Source: Myxococcaceae bacterium (lineage in GTDB: Bacteria; Myxococcota; Myxococcia; Myxococcales; Myxococcaceae). Taken from it: a stretch of DNA of 64,000 bases. The DNA is taken from assembly GCA_017881265.1 (NCBI GenBank), contig JADGRA010000062.1, forward strand, positions 38,353 to 102,352, in the 5' to 3' direction. Position 1 is the stretch's first letter, and each line of letters begins with the position of its first letter. The notes under the pieces are model-generated. The model was not told the origin of the DNA, searched no databases, and was given only the letters and a program-made list of their open reading frames with translations. Shown here piece after piece: positions 1 through 8,044 of this stretch. Made by a program: the position numbers and the translations under genes.

Positions 1-233
1 TCCGCCCCCGGCCCGGCGGCGGGGCGCTGCTGACGGTGCGCGACCCGGCCGCCACGCTGTCAGCCGAGGAGCAGGCCCAGGCCTTTGACCCGTTTGGGTC
101 CAGGCTGGCCCGGGGCGCCGGGCTGTCCCTGGCCGCGCTTCGCCAAGTCCTGCTGCACCAGGAGGGTGGGGCCGAGGTGCACACGGACGAAAAGCCTGGC
201 ACCCTCTTCACCCTGGCGTTTGCCCCTGGCTAA
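1..233 (+). CDS. Sensor histidine kinase, C-terminal end (partial)
   Basis: Only the last ~76 codons lie in the window; the frame is open to base 3. The peptide shows the end of a HATPase_c ATP-binding domain: an F-box-like FDPF, a G2-box-like GAGLSLAALRQVLLHQEGG, and a C-terminal PGTLFTLAF strand. The GHKL fold binds ATP to phosphorylate a histidine. The next gene starts 19 bases downstream and encodes a receiver-domain sigma-54 activator, so the two very likely form a two-component pair. The sensory part and the phosphorylated histidine are outside the window, so the signal cannot be inferred. Confidence 0.75.
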   Translation, partial: RPRPGGGALLTVRDPAATLSAEEQAQAFDPFGSRLARGAGLSLAALRQVLLHQEGGAEVHTDEKPGTLFTLAFAPG

Positions 234-252
234 CGCGTCCCTCCCCTTCCCC

Positions 253-1683
253 ATGTCTCCCCCCCGCCCCAGCGACACCCTGCTCATCGTCGACGACGAC
301 GTGTCGCTGCTCGAGACGCTGACGCTGCACTTCGAGGAGGTGGAGCGCCAGGGGGAGCCGCGCTTCCACGTCGTCACCGCCACCACCGCCGAGGCGGGCC
401 TCCGGGCGGCGAGCGCGAGCTCTCCCTCCCTGGTCATCCTGGACATGATGTTGCCCGACCGGAGCGGGCTGGACCTCATCGAGGAGATGCGCGAGCGCTG
501 TGGGGACGCGCCCATCATCCTCGTCACCGCCTACCACGACATGGAGTCCACCATCCGGGCGATGAAGCTGGGAGCCTTCGACTACGTGCACAAGCCCTTC
601 CCGGACCCCGGCGTCCTGGACCTGGTGGTGGAGCGGGCGCTGCAGGTCCGGCAGCTGTCCCGCCGGGCGCTGGCGGCGGCGGCCGGCGTGCCGGCGGCGG
701 CGCGTCTGGGTGACATCGTCGGCCGGACGCCCGTCATGCAGGCGCTGGTGAAGGAGATTGGACGGGTCGCCGCGGCGACGCGGGCCTCGGTGCTCATCAC
801 CGGCGAATCCGGGACCGGCAAGGAACTGATTGCCCGGGTCATCCACAACTACAGCTACGACGAGCCCCGGCCCTTCGTCGGCATCAACTGCTCGGCGATT
901 GTGGACACGCTGCTCGAGTCGGAGCTCTTCGGGCACGAGCGGGGGGCCTTCACCGGCGCGGTGGCCCTGAAGCCGGGGAAGTTCGAGCTGGCCGAGGAAG
1001 GCACCATCTTTCTCGACGAGATTGGTGACCTGTCCCTGCCGCTGCAGGCGAAGCTGCTGCGCGTGCTGCAGGAGCGGGAATTCGAGCGGGTGGGCGGTGT
1101 GAAGCGCCTGCCGCTGGGGGCGCGCGTCATGGCCGCCACCCACCGGGACCTTGAGACGGAAGTCCTCGCCGGCCGCTTCCGGGAGGACCTCCACCAGCGG
1201 CTGAAAGTCATCACTCTGCACGTCCCGCCATTGCGGGAGCGCCCGGACGACATCCCGGCGCTGGTGCAGGCGCTGCTGGAACGGATTAACGAGAAGGTGC
1301 ACCAGCGCGTCAACCGAGTGCCGCCCGAAGTCCTAGAACACCTGCAGGCCCTCCCCTGGCGGGGCAACATTCGGGAACTGGAAAACGTCCTCACCCGCGC
1401 CGTGGTGCTGGCCCCGGCGGACGTGCTGTTGGCCGAGCACCTGCCGCCGCTCGAGCCCGCGCCCCGCGCCTCTGCGCCTTCCGCAGACTGGCCGGCGGAG
1501 GGCGCGCTGCCCACGCTGGCCGAGGCCGAGCGCCTCCTCATCTCGCGCGCGCTGACGCAGACCCGCGGGCACAAGGGCAAGGCCTGCCAGATGTTGGGCA
1601 TCAGCCGCCCAACCCTCGAGCGCAAGCTGGCCAAGTACGAACTCCAAGAAACGTTTGCTCGCCGCCTGAAGACCGTCTCCTGA
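253..1683 (+). CDS. NtrC-family sigma-54 activator (REC-AAA+-Fis HTH)
   Basis: A 476-residue response regulator that activates sigma-54 RNA polymerase. Residues 8-130 form a receiver domain: LLIVDDD, phospho-acceptor Asp64 in VILDMMLPDRSG, and the conserved Thr and Lys in LVTAYHD and YVHKPF. The AAA+ domain follows with Walker A GESGTGKE, the sigma-54 contact loop GAFTGA, Walker B TIFLDEIGD and an arginine-finger region. A Fis-type HTH ends the protein (KACQMLGISRPTLERKL). The frame is open further upstream, but the ATG at 253 begins exactly at the receiver fold, just after the upstream kinase gene ends. The kinase at 1-233 is the likely partner. Targets are unknown. Confidence 0.93.
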   Translation: MSPPRPSDTLLIVDDDVSLLETLTLHFEEVERQGEPRFHVVTATTAEAGLRAASASSPSLVILDMMLPDRSGLDLIEEMRERCGDAPIILVTAYHDMESTIRAMKLGAFDYVHKPFPDPGVLDLVVERALQVRQLSRRALAAAAGVPAAARLGDIVGRTPVMQALVKEIGRVAAATRASVLITGESGTGKELIARVIHNYSYDEPRPFVGINCSAIVDTLLESELFGHERGAFTGAVALKPGKFELAEEGTIFLDEIGDLSLPLQAKLLRVLQEREFERVGGVKRLPLGARVMAATHRDLETEVLAGRFREDLHQRLKVITLHVPPLRERPDDIPALVQALLERINEKVHQRVNRVPPEVLEHLQALPWRGNIRELENVLTRAVVLAPADVLLAEHLPPLEPAPRASAPSADWPAEGALPTLAEAERLLISRALTQTRGHKGKACQMLGISRPTLERKLAKYELQETFARRLKTVS

Positions 1684-1721
1684 GAGACGCTGTCAGGGCA
1701 GTGACACTGTCCCCGCAGAAT

Positions 1722-1747
1722 TGAACGAAACGTTCAGTTTGTACAAA
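1722..1747. promoter_or_regulatory. Adjacent palindromes upstream of the Crp/Fnr gene
   Basis: An AT-rich intergenic patch holds a perfect 6-3-6 inverted repeat TGAACGAAACGTTCA (1722-1736). It is followed directly by the perfect 10-bp palindrome TTTGTACAAA (1738-1747), and a second AACGTT lies a few bases further on. These sit about 100 bp before the Crp/Fnr start and look like operators, possibly for autoregulation. Neither matches the textbook CRP (TGTGA-N6-TCACA) or FNR (TTGAT-N4-ATCAA) site. Confidence 0.4.
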
Positions 1748-1847
1748 ACGTTACAACCCTGGATGAGGTAATTGCGCAAACTCTGCGTCAACCCCTCGAA
1801 GTTGCGACCCGGGTGTGGTGGCATACCCCTTGGAAGCGAGTGTTCGC

Positions 1848-2567
1848 ATGCTGACTCAACCGCTGGGTTCCAACGTGGTGTCTCCCTCCACTCCTTCGGG
1901 AATGTTGGTGTCCTCCCGCCGGCCGGAGGCAGGCCGTCCCGCCCCGCTGCTGGAGGGGGCGGTGCAGACATTTCCCCACCAGGCCGTCATCTACCGGCCG
2001 GGCGAGCCGCTGCAGACGGCGTACTTCGTCAAGACGGGGCGGGTGCGCCTGATGCACCTCGGACGCAATGGGCGGGCCGCCGTCTTCGCCATCCTCCGGC
2101 CGGGCGACGTCTTCGGCGACGTCTTCCGTCCGGAGGGTTCCACAGCGGATGAGATGGCCGTCGCCGGGGGCGAGGTGGGGCTGTCGGCGCTGGAGGGCCG
2201 GACGCTGCGGGCGCAGCTGGAAGCCGAGCCGGCCCTGGGTGTCGAGTTGGTGCGGGCCTATGCCGAACAGGTCCGCGGCCTGCGCGCCCGCGTCCTCGGG
2301 CTCACCTTCAAAGAAGTGCCGGCGCGGCTGGCGGAGACCCTCCTCAGCGTGGCCGAGGCCCACGGCGAGCGGTGCGCGCACGCCGGGGAGACGGACTTGC
2401 GCGGGATTACCCAGCAAGACCTGGCCGACCTGGTGGGCGCCTCGCGCTCCTTCGTCTCGACGCTCGTCAACGAGTTGAAGCGCGAGGGCATCCTCGGCAA
2501 CGTCGGCCGGGTGCTGTGCATCCGCGACCAGAAGGCGCTGCGCCGGCTGGCGGCCGCAGAGGCCTAG
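1848..2567 (+). CDS. Crp/Fnr-family transcriptional regulator
   Basis: A ~239-residue DNA-binding regulator. The N-terminal half is a cyclic-nucleotide-binding-type beta-barrel: IYRPGEPLQTAYFVKTGRV, then AVFAILRPGDVFGDVF. A long dimerisation helix follows, then a winged helix (GITQQDLADLVGASRSFVS as recognition HTH, LKREGILGNVGRVLCIRD as wing). No Cys cluster for an FNR-type iron-sulfur centre is visible. The frame also allows a GTG at 1815; ATG 1848 was preferred for the upstream GGAAG-like ribosome site. ATG 1902 is a third possibility. It follows the NtrC-type gene on the same strand, with palindromic candidate operators between them. Confidence 0.88.
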   Translation: MLTQPLGSNVVSPSTPSGMLVSSRRPEAGRPAPLLEGAVQTFPHQAVIYRPGEPLQTAYFVKTGRVRLMHLGRNGRAAVFAILRPGDVFGDVFRPEGSTADEMAVAGGEVGLSALEGRTLRAQLEAEPALGVELVRAYAEQVRGLRARVLGLTFKEVPARLAETLLSVAEAHGERCAHAGETDLRGITQQDLADLVGASRSFVSTLVNELKREGILGNVGRVLCIRDQKALRRLAAAEA

Positions 2568-2643
2568 GCCGTAGCCGTTAACGCGGCCCGGCGAGATTTT
2601 TTGGGCGCCACTGGGCCGTCGCCGTGTCAGGTTGGGAGGAGCC

Positions 2644-4500
2644 GTGGCGCCTTCCACGTCCCTCCTCAGCGCCTCGACGCCTTCGGTGGCCGAAGCACAC
2701 GCCGCCGAGGTCGCCTCGAGGCGGGCGCTCGCCGAGGCCCTCGACCGGCGCATGGCCCGCGTGGCCAACGGGCGCGCCGCCACCTTCCTCGGGGCGGCCG
2801 TCCTCACCGGCCTGGCCATCTTCGAGCGGGCGCCGGCGGCTGCCTGGGGCGGTGCCGCCGCATGCGCGCTGGCCTACGCCCTGCTCGCCATCAACCATGC
2901 GCGGCTGCTCGCGCGCGAGCGGCGGGCCCGCGCCGAGGCGGACTGGCACCAACGTGCGCTGGCGCGCCTGGACGGCACCTGGCCCACGGCGCTCCTCTCC
3001 AAGGGCGAGCGCTTCGTGGACGCGCACCACATGTACACCTCGGACTTGGACGTCTTCGGCCCGGGCTCCCTCTTCCAGTGGCTGGACGAGACGGCCACCG
3101 GCGCGGGTGAGGAGCTGCTCGCCGCATGGCTGCGGGCGTCCGCCCCGGCGCCGGACGTCCAGGAGAGACAAGACGCGGCACGGGAGCTGGCCCTGCTGCC
3201 GGACGTCCGGCGGGACCTGGCGGTGGCCGGGCGTCTGGCGGCGGCCGGTCGGCCGAGTCCTCGGGCCTTTCTTGCCTGGGCCGAGGGCCCACCCCGGCTC
3301 GGGCACCTCGGCTGGGCCCGCCCTTTGGCCTGGGCCCTGCCCGCCATCACCCTGACGACCGCCGTCCTGGCCTCCTTCGGCGTCGTGCCGCGCCTCGTCC
3401 CGTGGCTGGCGGTGGCCGCGCAGCTGGCCGTGGTGGGCCTCACCCGGCGCAGCCTGGCCGAGGCCTGGGGCAGCCTCGCCCTGGCCGAAGCCGGGGGCGC
3501 CACGCTGGGCCGGTCCTTCCGCCGGCTGGAGAAGGTGCACTTTCACTCGCCGCTGCTGACCCGGCTGACCTCGGGCCTCTCCCCGCCGGGAGCGCCGGTG
3601 AGTGCGCGTATGCGCCAGTTCGCCCGTCTCCTCGGGCTGGCCGAGGCGCGCAGAAACCAGCTGCACCCGGTGGTGCACTTGCTGACGCTGTGGGACGTGC
3701 ACGTCCTCACCCGGCTGGAGGACTGGCGCCAGTCCAACGGTGGCCTCGTCCGCGGCTGGCTGGAGGCGCTGGCCCAGGTGGAAGCCCTCTGCTGTCTCGG
3801 CAACGTGACGGCGGACCATCCGGAATTCCACTTTCCCACGGTGGACACGGGGCCGGCCCACCTGTCCGCCACCGGGCTGTGGCACCCGCTGCTGCAGAAG
3901 GCCGTCCCCAATGACGTGGAGCTACCGCACGAGGGCTTCCTCCTCCTCGTCACCGGCTCCAACATGTCCGGTAAGTCCACCCTGCTGCGCGCCATGGGCG
4001 TGAACGCGGTGCTGGCCCTGGCCGGCGGTCCGGTGGCGGCGGAACAGCTGAACGTGGGTCCGCTGCAGGTGGTGACCAGCATGCGGGTGCAGGACTCCCT
4101 GTCGGCGGGCGTCTCCTTCTTCCACGCCGAGGTGCTGCGGCTGAAGGCGGTGCTGGAGGCGGCGGCGGCCGCACCGGGGCACGCGCTGGTGCTACTGGAT
4201 GAGATTCTCCTCGGCACCAACTCCGGCGAGCGCCGCGTCGCCTCGCGGGAAGTGCTGCGGCTTCTCCTCGAGGCCCGCGCGCTGGGCGCCGTCACCACCC
4301 ATGACCTGGCCCTGGCCCGGCTGGAGACGGAGCACCCCGGCAGGCTGCGGGCGGTGCACTTCCAGGACCATGTCGAGGATGGGCAAATGCGCTTCGACTA
4401 CCAGCTGCGCGAGGGCGTCGTGCGCACTACCAACGCGCTGCGGCTGATGCAGCAGGCCGGCATCCCGGTGCGGGCGCACCCACCCGGGGAGGGAAGCTAG
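2644..4500 (+). CDS. Membrane-anchored MutS-family ATPase
   Basis: A 618-residue protein with the MutS C-terminal ATPase: Walker A TGSNMSGKST near residue 437, a DSLSAGVSFFHAEVLRLK signature, Walker B ALVLLDEIL and a TTHD switch histidine. A MutS III-like lever region precedes it. The N-terminal mismatch-binding domain of true MutS is absent. Two hydrophobic segments (about residues 44-88 and 226-270) predict membrane insertion. This matches the membrane MutS-related group, whose role is unknown; mismatch repair is unlikely. GTG 2644 sits 3 bases after a strong GGGAGGAG; the frame also allows TTG at 2632. The stop overlaps the next start (TAGTG). Confidence 0.82.
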   Translation: MAPSTSLLSASTPSVAEAHAAEVASRRALAEALDRRMARVANGRAATFLGAAVLTGLAIFERAPAAAWGGAAACALAYALLAINHARLLARERRARAEADWHQRALARLDGTWPTALLSKGERFVDAHHMYTSDLDVFGPGSLFQWLDETATGAGEELLAAWLRASAPAPDVQERQDAARELALLPDVRRDLAVAGRLAAAGRPSPRAFLAWAEGPPRLGHLGWARPLAWALPAITLTTAVLASFGVVPRLVPWLAVAAQLAVVGLTRRSLAEAWGSLALAEAGGATLGRSFRRLEKVHFHSPLLTRLTSGLSPPGAPVSARMRQFARLLGLAEARRNQLHPVVHLLTLWDVHVLTRLEDWRQSNGGLVRGWLEALAQVEALCCLGNVTADHPEFHFPTVDTGPAHLSATGLWHPLLQKAVPNDVELPHEGFLLLVTGSNMSGKSTLLRAMGVNAVLALAGGPVAAEQLNVGPLQVVTSMRVQDSLSAGVSFFHAEVLRLKAVLEAAAAAPGHALVLLDEILLGTNSGERRVASREVLRLLLEARALGAVTTHDLALARLETEHPGRLRAVHFQDHVEDGQMRFDYQLREGVVRTTNALRLMQQAGIPVRAHPPGEGS

Positions 4501-6257
4501 TGGCCCGACGCGACCCGCACTCTTGGGCAGACGAGGCCCAGCCTCGACAGCAGCACCTGCGCTGGACGGCCCGGGTGGACTTCCCCGGCCGGCGCCTGAT
4601 GGGCACCGCCGAGCTGCGCTTTGACCGCGGCGGGACGGCGGTGGACCTGGACACCCGCGGGCTGGAGGTGGACGCCGTCACCACCCCGGCCGGCGCCGCG
4701 CTGGCCTTTACGCTCGGCCCCGCCGACGCGGTCCTGGGCACGTGCCTGCACATCCAGCTTCCGGCGGATGGGGCCCACTGCGTGGTGCACTACCGCACCG
4801 GCGAAGGGGCCAGCGCGCTCCAGTGGCTGAGCGAGGCGCAGACCACCTCGCAGCGCTCGCCCTTCCTCTACAGCCAGTGCCAGGCCATTCACGCGCGCTC
4901 GGTGGTGCCGCTGCAGGACAGTCCGCGCTTCCGCCTCACCTATGAGGCGGCCGTCACCGCCCCGGCGGAACTGCAGACGCTGATGGCCGCGAGTTCGGTG
5001 GACCGGACGGAAGCGGGCGCCGAGGCCACCGGACGCTGGGCCATGCAGCACCCCATTCCGCCGTACCTCTTCGCCTTCGCGGTCGGCGCGCTGCAGAGCC
5101 GGGACCTCGGGCCACGCAGCCGCGTGTGGGCCGAGCCCGAGGTCCTCGACGCCGCGGCGTGGGAGTTTGCCGGGGTGGACGGGATGCTCACCCAGGCGGA
5201 GCAGCTGCTCGGCCCGTACGTGTGGGGACGCTTCGACGTCCTCGTCCTGCCGCCCTCCTTCCCCTACGGCGGCATGGAGAACCCCACCCTCACCTTCCTC
5301 ACCCCCACCGTCCTCGCCGGCGACCGAAGCCTCGTCAACGTGCTGGCGCACGAGCTCGCGCACAGCTGGACGGGCAACCTCGTCTCCAATGCCTCAGCCG
5401 AGGACTTCTGGCTGAACGAGGGCTTCACCGTCTTCGTCGAGCGCCGGTTGCTGTCGGTGCTGGAAGGCCCGGAGGCCGTGGCCCTGCACGCGGCCGTGGG
5501 GCGCCAGTCCCTGGACGACGCGGTGGCCGGCTTCCGCAGCCGGCCGGCCCTCACCCGGCTGCGCACGCACCTTCAGGGCGTCGACCCGGACGACGCCTAC
5601 AGCCAGGTGCCCTACGAGAAGGGCTACCTCTTCCTTCGCGCGCTGGAGGACGCAGTGGGCGCCGTCCCCTTCGATGCCTTCCTCCGGCGCTACCTGCACC
5701 GCTTCGCCTTCCAGAGTCTCACCACCCAGGAGTTTCTCGACTTCCTGCAGGCGGAGCTCCCGGAGGCCTTCGCCCGGGTGGACGTCCCGGCCTGGGTGGA
5801 CGGAGAGGGGGTGCCTGCTGGCGCCCCGTCACTGGCCAGCGCCAGGCTGGCCGCGCTGAAGTCGTTCGGCCTGCAGCTGCCGGAGGCCGCCGAGGCCCGT
5901 ACCTTCCGGCCGCTCGAGTGGCAGGTGTACCTGGGGCGGCTGCCGCGGCCGACGCCCCGCGCCACGGTGGAGGCGCTGGACGCGGCCTACAAGCTCACCG
6001 CCTCCCGCAACCCGGACGTCCTGGTCGCCTGGCTCGTCCCTGCGCTGTCCGCCGGACACGCCCCGGCACTGGCACGCACCGAGGCTTTCCTGGGCGAAGT
6101 GGGTCGGATGAAGTACCTGAAGCCCCTCTACGCGGCGCTGCTGGCCCGGGAGGACACACGGGCGCGGGCCGAGGCCTGCTTCCAGCGCTACCGCAGCCGC
6201 TACCACGCCATCGCCGCAGCGGGCATCGAGACGCTGCTTCGCCGGCGCGCGGGTTAG
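4500..6257 (+). CDS. M1 family metallo-aminopeptidase (LTA4H-like)
   Basis: A 585-residue zinc aminopeptidase. The substrate-binding GGMEN motif lies near residue 257. The zinc site HELAHSWTGN starts near 284, and the third ligand is in NEGFTVFVER about 20 residues later. An N-terminal beta-sandwich precedes the catalytic domain. The C-terminal ~200 residues resemble the HEAT-like helical domain of leukotriene A4 hydrolase-type peptidases. No signal peptide is visible, so it is probably cytoplasmic and acts on N-terminal residues of short peptides. GTG 4500 shares one base with the stop of the MutS-like gene, showing translational coupling. A strong hairpin follows at 6287-6333. Confidence 0.93.
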   Translation: MARRDPHSWADEAQPRQQHLRWTARVDFPGRRLMGTAELRFDRGGTAVDLDTRGLEVDAVTTPAGAALAFTLGPADAVLGTCLHIQLPADGAHCVVHYRTGEGASALQWLSEAQTTSQRSPFLYSQCQAIHARSVVPLQDSPRFRLTYEAAVTAPAELQTLMAASSVDRTEAGAEATGRWAMQHPIPPYLFAFAVGALQSRDLGPRSRVWAEPEVLDAAAWEFAGVDGMLTQAEQLLGPYVWGRFDVLVLPPSFPYGGMENPTLTFLTPTVLAGDRSLVNVLAHELAHSWTGNLVSNASAEDFWLNEGFTVFVERRLLSVLEGPEAVALHAAVGRQSLDDAVAGFRSRPALTRLRTHLQGVDPDDAYSQVPYEKGYLFLRALEDAVGAVPFDAFLRRYLHRFAFQSLTTQEFLDFLQAELPEAFARVDVPAWVDGEGVPAGAPSLASARLAALKSFGLQLPEAAEARTFRPLEWQVYLGRLPRPTPRATVEALDAAYKLTASRNPDVLVAWLVPALSAGHAPALARTEAFLGEVGRMKYLKPLYAALLAREDTRARAEACFQRYRSRYHAIAAAGIETLLRRRAG

Positions 6258-6286
6258 CGCAACGAAAAGGCGGACCCACAAACGAG

Positions 6287-6333
6287 TGCGCCCGCCCCAG
6301 GCCTTGGGGAATTCCCCAAGTCGGGCGGGCGCA
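6287..6333. terminator. Large hairpin between convergent genes
   Basis: An 11-bp outer stem (TGCGCCCGCCC at 6287-6297 with GGGCGGGCGCA at 6323-6333) encloses the perfect palindrome CTTGGGGAATTCCCCAAG (6303-6320). It lies between the stops of the M1 peptidase (+) and the lipoprotein (-). The minus-strand exit has a short T-rich stretch (CGTTTGTG), so it probably terminates both genes. Confidence 0.7.
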
Positions 6334-6352
6334 ACACTGCAGGCGCTGGCTA

Positions 6353-6571
6353 CTACCGGCCGAATGCGTCCAGCGCGGACTCCGCACAGCCCGGGCCGTT
6401 GTCCGCATCCGCATCCGCGGTGGGCTGCGTGTCCGCCGAGGCGACCTCGACGGCGGCGGTCGCGGCCTCGGCCACCGCCTGGCCTTCGGCATTGGCCTTC
6501 GCGCAGCCGGCCAGGGCAAACAGGGCAACCGACATCACTGACATCCAACCCAGCTTCTTCCAGTCGTTCAT
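6353..6571 (-). CDS. Small lipoprotein, copy 1 of a tandem pair
   Basis: A 72-residue predicted lipoprotein. A short basic n-region (MNDWKKLGW), a hydrophobic core and the lipobox LFALAGC give a mature protein beginning at Cys. The mature part is Ala/Glu-rich and ends DNGPGCAESALDAFGR. The frame is open upstream, but a GGGAGGA ribosome site sits a few bases before this ATG. The paralogue at 6921-7145 shares the signal region and the DNGPGCAES tail, whose single Cys is the only other cysteine. A near-perfect sigma-54 promoter lies 36 bases upstream. Function unknown; probably an envelope protein made under a specific signal. Confidence 0.8.
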   Translation of the reverse strand: MNDWKKLGWMSVMSVALFALAGCAKANAEGQAVAEAATAAVEVASADTQPTADADADNGPGCAESALDAFGR

Positions 6572-6606
6572 GGCGTCCTCCCGTTGAACCACGCGGCAGG
6601 TGCATC

Positions 6607-6621
6607 GCAAGGACGGTGCCA
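6607..6621 (-). promoter_or_regulatory. Sigma-54 (-24/-12) promoter of lipoprotein copy 1
   Basis: Read on the minus strand: TGGCACCGTCCTTGC, an exact match to TGGCAC-N5-TTGC with the invariant GG and GC correctly spaced. Transcription would start about 12 bases downstream, leaving a leader of some 24 nt with the GGGAGGA ribosome site. The lipoprotein should therefore need an enhancer-binding activator. Confidence 0.85.
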
Positions 6622-6640
6622 GCCGGCGATACGTGAGATT

Positions 6641-6657
6641 GCCGCGGGTTGCGCGGC
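6641..6657 (-). promoter_or_regulatory. Conserved inverted repeat, candidate activator site (copy 1)
   Basis: The 17-bp GCCGCGCAACCCGCGGC (minus strand; arms GCCGCG/CGCGGC) is identical in both lipoprotein upstream regions (second copy 7216-7232). In each it lies 19-20 bp upstream of the -24 element. A GGTTTTCCC block (6664-6672, 7239-7247) is conserved further upstream. The spacing from -24 is shorter than for typical enhancers, so the role is uncertain. Confidence 0.45.
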
Positions 6658-6868
6658 ACCAACGGGAAAACCGGTTGCGCCGCGCGCACCTCCTACATGC
6701 GGCGAGTAGCCGCGGCTGCACCGGGGGGCATGTGCGACAGGGCACCAGCGCGCGCGGGGGCAGCCGGGGCCCTCAGTGCGCGCAGGCCACAGGTCCCAGG
6801 TACGACATCTCCCTCTTCGGTGGGCGTGGCCCAGCGCGCGGCGTCGGACGCTGGCGACAGCACAAATG

Positions 6869-6907
6869 GCTGCGCCCGCACAGCCTTTCGGGCCGTGCGG
6901 GCGCAGC
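6869..6907 (-). terminator. Terminator-like hairpin after lipoprotein copy 2
   Basis: A perfect 13-bp inverted repeat, GCTGCGCCCGCAC (6869-6881) and GTGCGGGCGCAGC (6895-6907), starts 13 bases past the stop at 6921. On the minus strand it is followed by CATTTGTG, a weak U tract, much like the exit of the 6287-6333 hairpin. Confidence 0.7.
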
Positions 6908-6920
6908 GGTGCGGGGTCAG

Positions 6921-7145
6921 TTAATCCTGCGGCGTGGAGTCGAGCAGGGACTCCGCACACCCCGGCCCATTGTCGGCCTCGCCGTCCGAGGTGGGCTGCT
7001 GGTCCGCCTGGGCCGCCTGCACGGCGGCGGGGCGCGCCTGGTCCTCCGTCCGGCTCTCGGCGATCGCCCGGTTACACCCGGCCAGCGCAAACAGAGCAAG
7101 CGACATCACCGACATCCAACCCAGCTTCTTCCAGTCGTTCAACAT
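6921..7145 (-). CDS. Small lipoprotein, copy 2 of a tandem pair
   Basis: A 74-residue paralogue of the 6353-6571 product: MLNDWKKLGWMSVMSLALF, lipobox LFALAGC, then an Ala/Gln/Glu-rich region and a DNGPGCAESLLDSTPQD tail. The ribosome site (GGGAGGACGTC before the ATG) and ~100 bases of upstream sequence are also duplicated. Its -24/-12 region is degraded compared with copy 1, so the copies are probably expressed differently. It ends at its own strong hairpin. Function unknown. Confidence 0.78.
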   Translation of the reverse strand: MLNDWKKLGWMSVMSLALFALAGCNRAIAESRTEDQARPAAVQAAQADQQPTSDGEADNGPGCAESLLDSTPQD

Positions 7146-7180
7146 GACGTCCTCCCATCAAACTACGCAGGAGGTGCATC

Positions 7181-7195
7181 GCAAGGACTGGGCCG
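7181..7195 (-). promoter_or_regulatory. Degenerate sigma-54 promoter of lipoprotein copy 2
   Basis: Minus strand CGGCCCAGTCCTTGC aligns with TGGCACCGTCCTTGC of copy 1. The invariant GG and GC and the TTGC element remain, but two bases of the -24 element have changed. It may be weak or inactive. Confidence 0.45.
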
Positions 7196-7357
7196 CAGGG
7201 CCGATGCCTGAAGCTGCCGCGGGTTGCGCGGCGGCGAGGGGAAAACCTGTTGCGGCGCGGGCTACACCGACATGGGGGCGGTAGCGGCGGCTGCACCGGG
7301 GTGGCGGTGCGAGCTGTGCCCCGACTGTCTCACCCGCCCGGCGCCGCTGCCGTCCCC

Positions 7358-8044
7358 TCACGACAGCTTCGGGTACCAGTCCGCCCCCCGGCCCTCGGGG
7401 GTCAGGTCGAGGACATTCCACAGCGGCCACATCAGGTCGATGTGCCGCGGGTTCTGCCCGGGGTCGCTGGGCGCGAAGGCCAACTCGGAGCTGTAGAAGT
7501 GGTGGACGCGCCCGTCGCGCTTCACGAAGGTGTGGATGACGCTGTTCTGAGAGCCGTCCTCTGCGTCCCCGTGATAGTCGCGGTTGAAGGCGTTCTTCTG
7601 CGAGGACAGCAGGCGCAGGTTGCGCCAGGGCCGGGCGCGCGCGAAGTCACGAAGGCGCTCGATGGGAGACTTCGCCACCACGGCGAGATTCACCCGCTGT
7701 TCCAGGTGGCGGGCATTGCCGTCCAGCCCGTCGAGGAAGCTGCTGCACATGGGACAGGCGTGGTCCATGTCCTGGCTGAACATGAAGCTGTAGACGACGA
7801 GGGTGTCCTTGCCGGGCGTGAACAGTTGCGACAGCCGCACCGTGCGCGTGGGCGCGCGGTCGTTGTAGTCGCGGGGCCCCTCCTCGAAGACGTAGTCCTC
7901 GGGGACCGGCCCCCCCAGCGGCAGACGTCGCCGCGCGGCGGCCACCGCCTCCACCTGCCGGCGCAAGTCCTCCTCGGTCTTCAGCAACGCCGTGCGGGCG
8001 GCCCGGTATGCTGGGGATTCGCCTGGAAAGTGAAGGGCTGCCAT
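7358..8044 (-). CDS. DUF899-family thioredoxin-like protein
   Basis: A 228-residue cytoplasmic protein of the DUF899 (AhpC/TSA-like) family. Visible features are an N-terminal helix rich in RRQ, a DYVFEEGP.DYNDRAPTRTVRLSQLF region, a strand LVVYSFMF, and the CPMC cysteine pair in DHACPMCSSFLDGLDG. The C-terminal part has VHHFYSSELAF and DLMWPLWNVLDLTPEGRG, typical of the family. Enzymatic function is unproven; a thiol-redox role is suggested by the fold. The frame stays open ~100 codons upstream, but ATG 8044 follows a clear GGAGG with 5-base spacing. It is divergent from the VIT/vWA operon. Confidence 0.85.
   Translation of the reverse strand: MAALHFPGESPAYRAARTALLKTEEDLRRQVEAVAAARRRLPLGGPVPEDYVFEEGPRDYNDRAPTRTVRLSQLFTPGKDTLVVYSFMFSQDMDHACPMCSSFLDGLDGNARHLEQRVNLAVVAKSPIERLRDFARARPWRNLRLLSSQKNAFNRDYHGDAEDGSQNSVIHTFVKRDGRVHHFYSSELAFAPSDPGQNPRHIDLMWPLWNVLDLTPEGRGADWYPKLS

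Larger units (their letters stand above)
6353..7300 (-). repeat. Tandem duplication of a lipoprotein gene with its upstream region
   Basis: Two units, each a promoter region, small lipoprotein gene and hairpin, lie head to tail. Besides the coding similarity, blocks outside the genes match: AGGTGCATCGCAAGGAC, GCCGCGGGTTGCGCGGC, GGGAAAACC and GCGGCTGCACCGGGG (plus-strand sense) recur in the same order. The duplication therefore included the regulatory region. Confidence 0.7.

Noticed and set aside
1819..1833. Sigma-54-like TGGCATACCCCTTGG upstream of the Crp/Fnr gene
   Set aside because: The -12 element ends GG instead of the required GC, and the preferred start at 1848 would leave a leader too short for a ribosome site.
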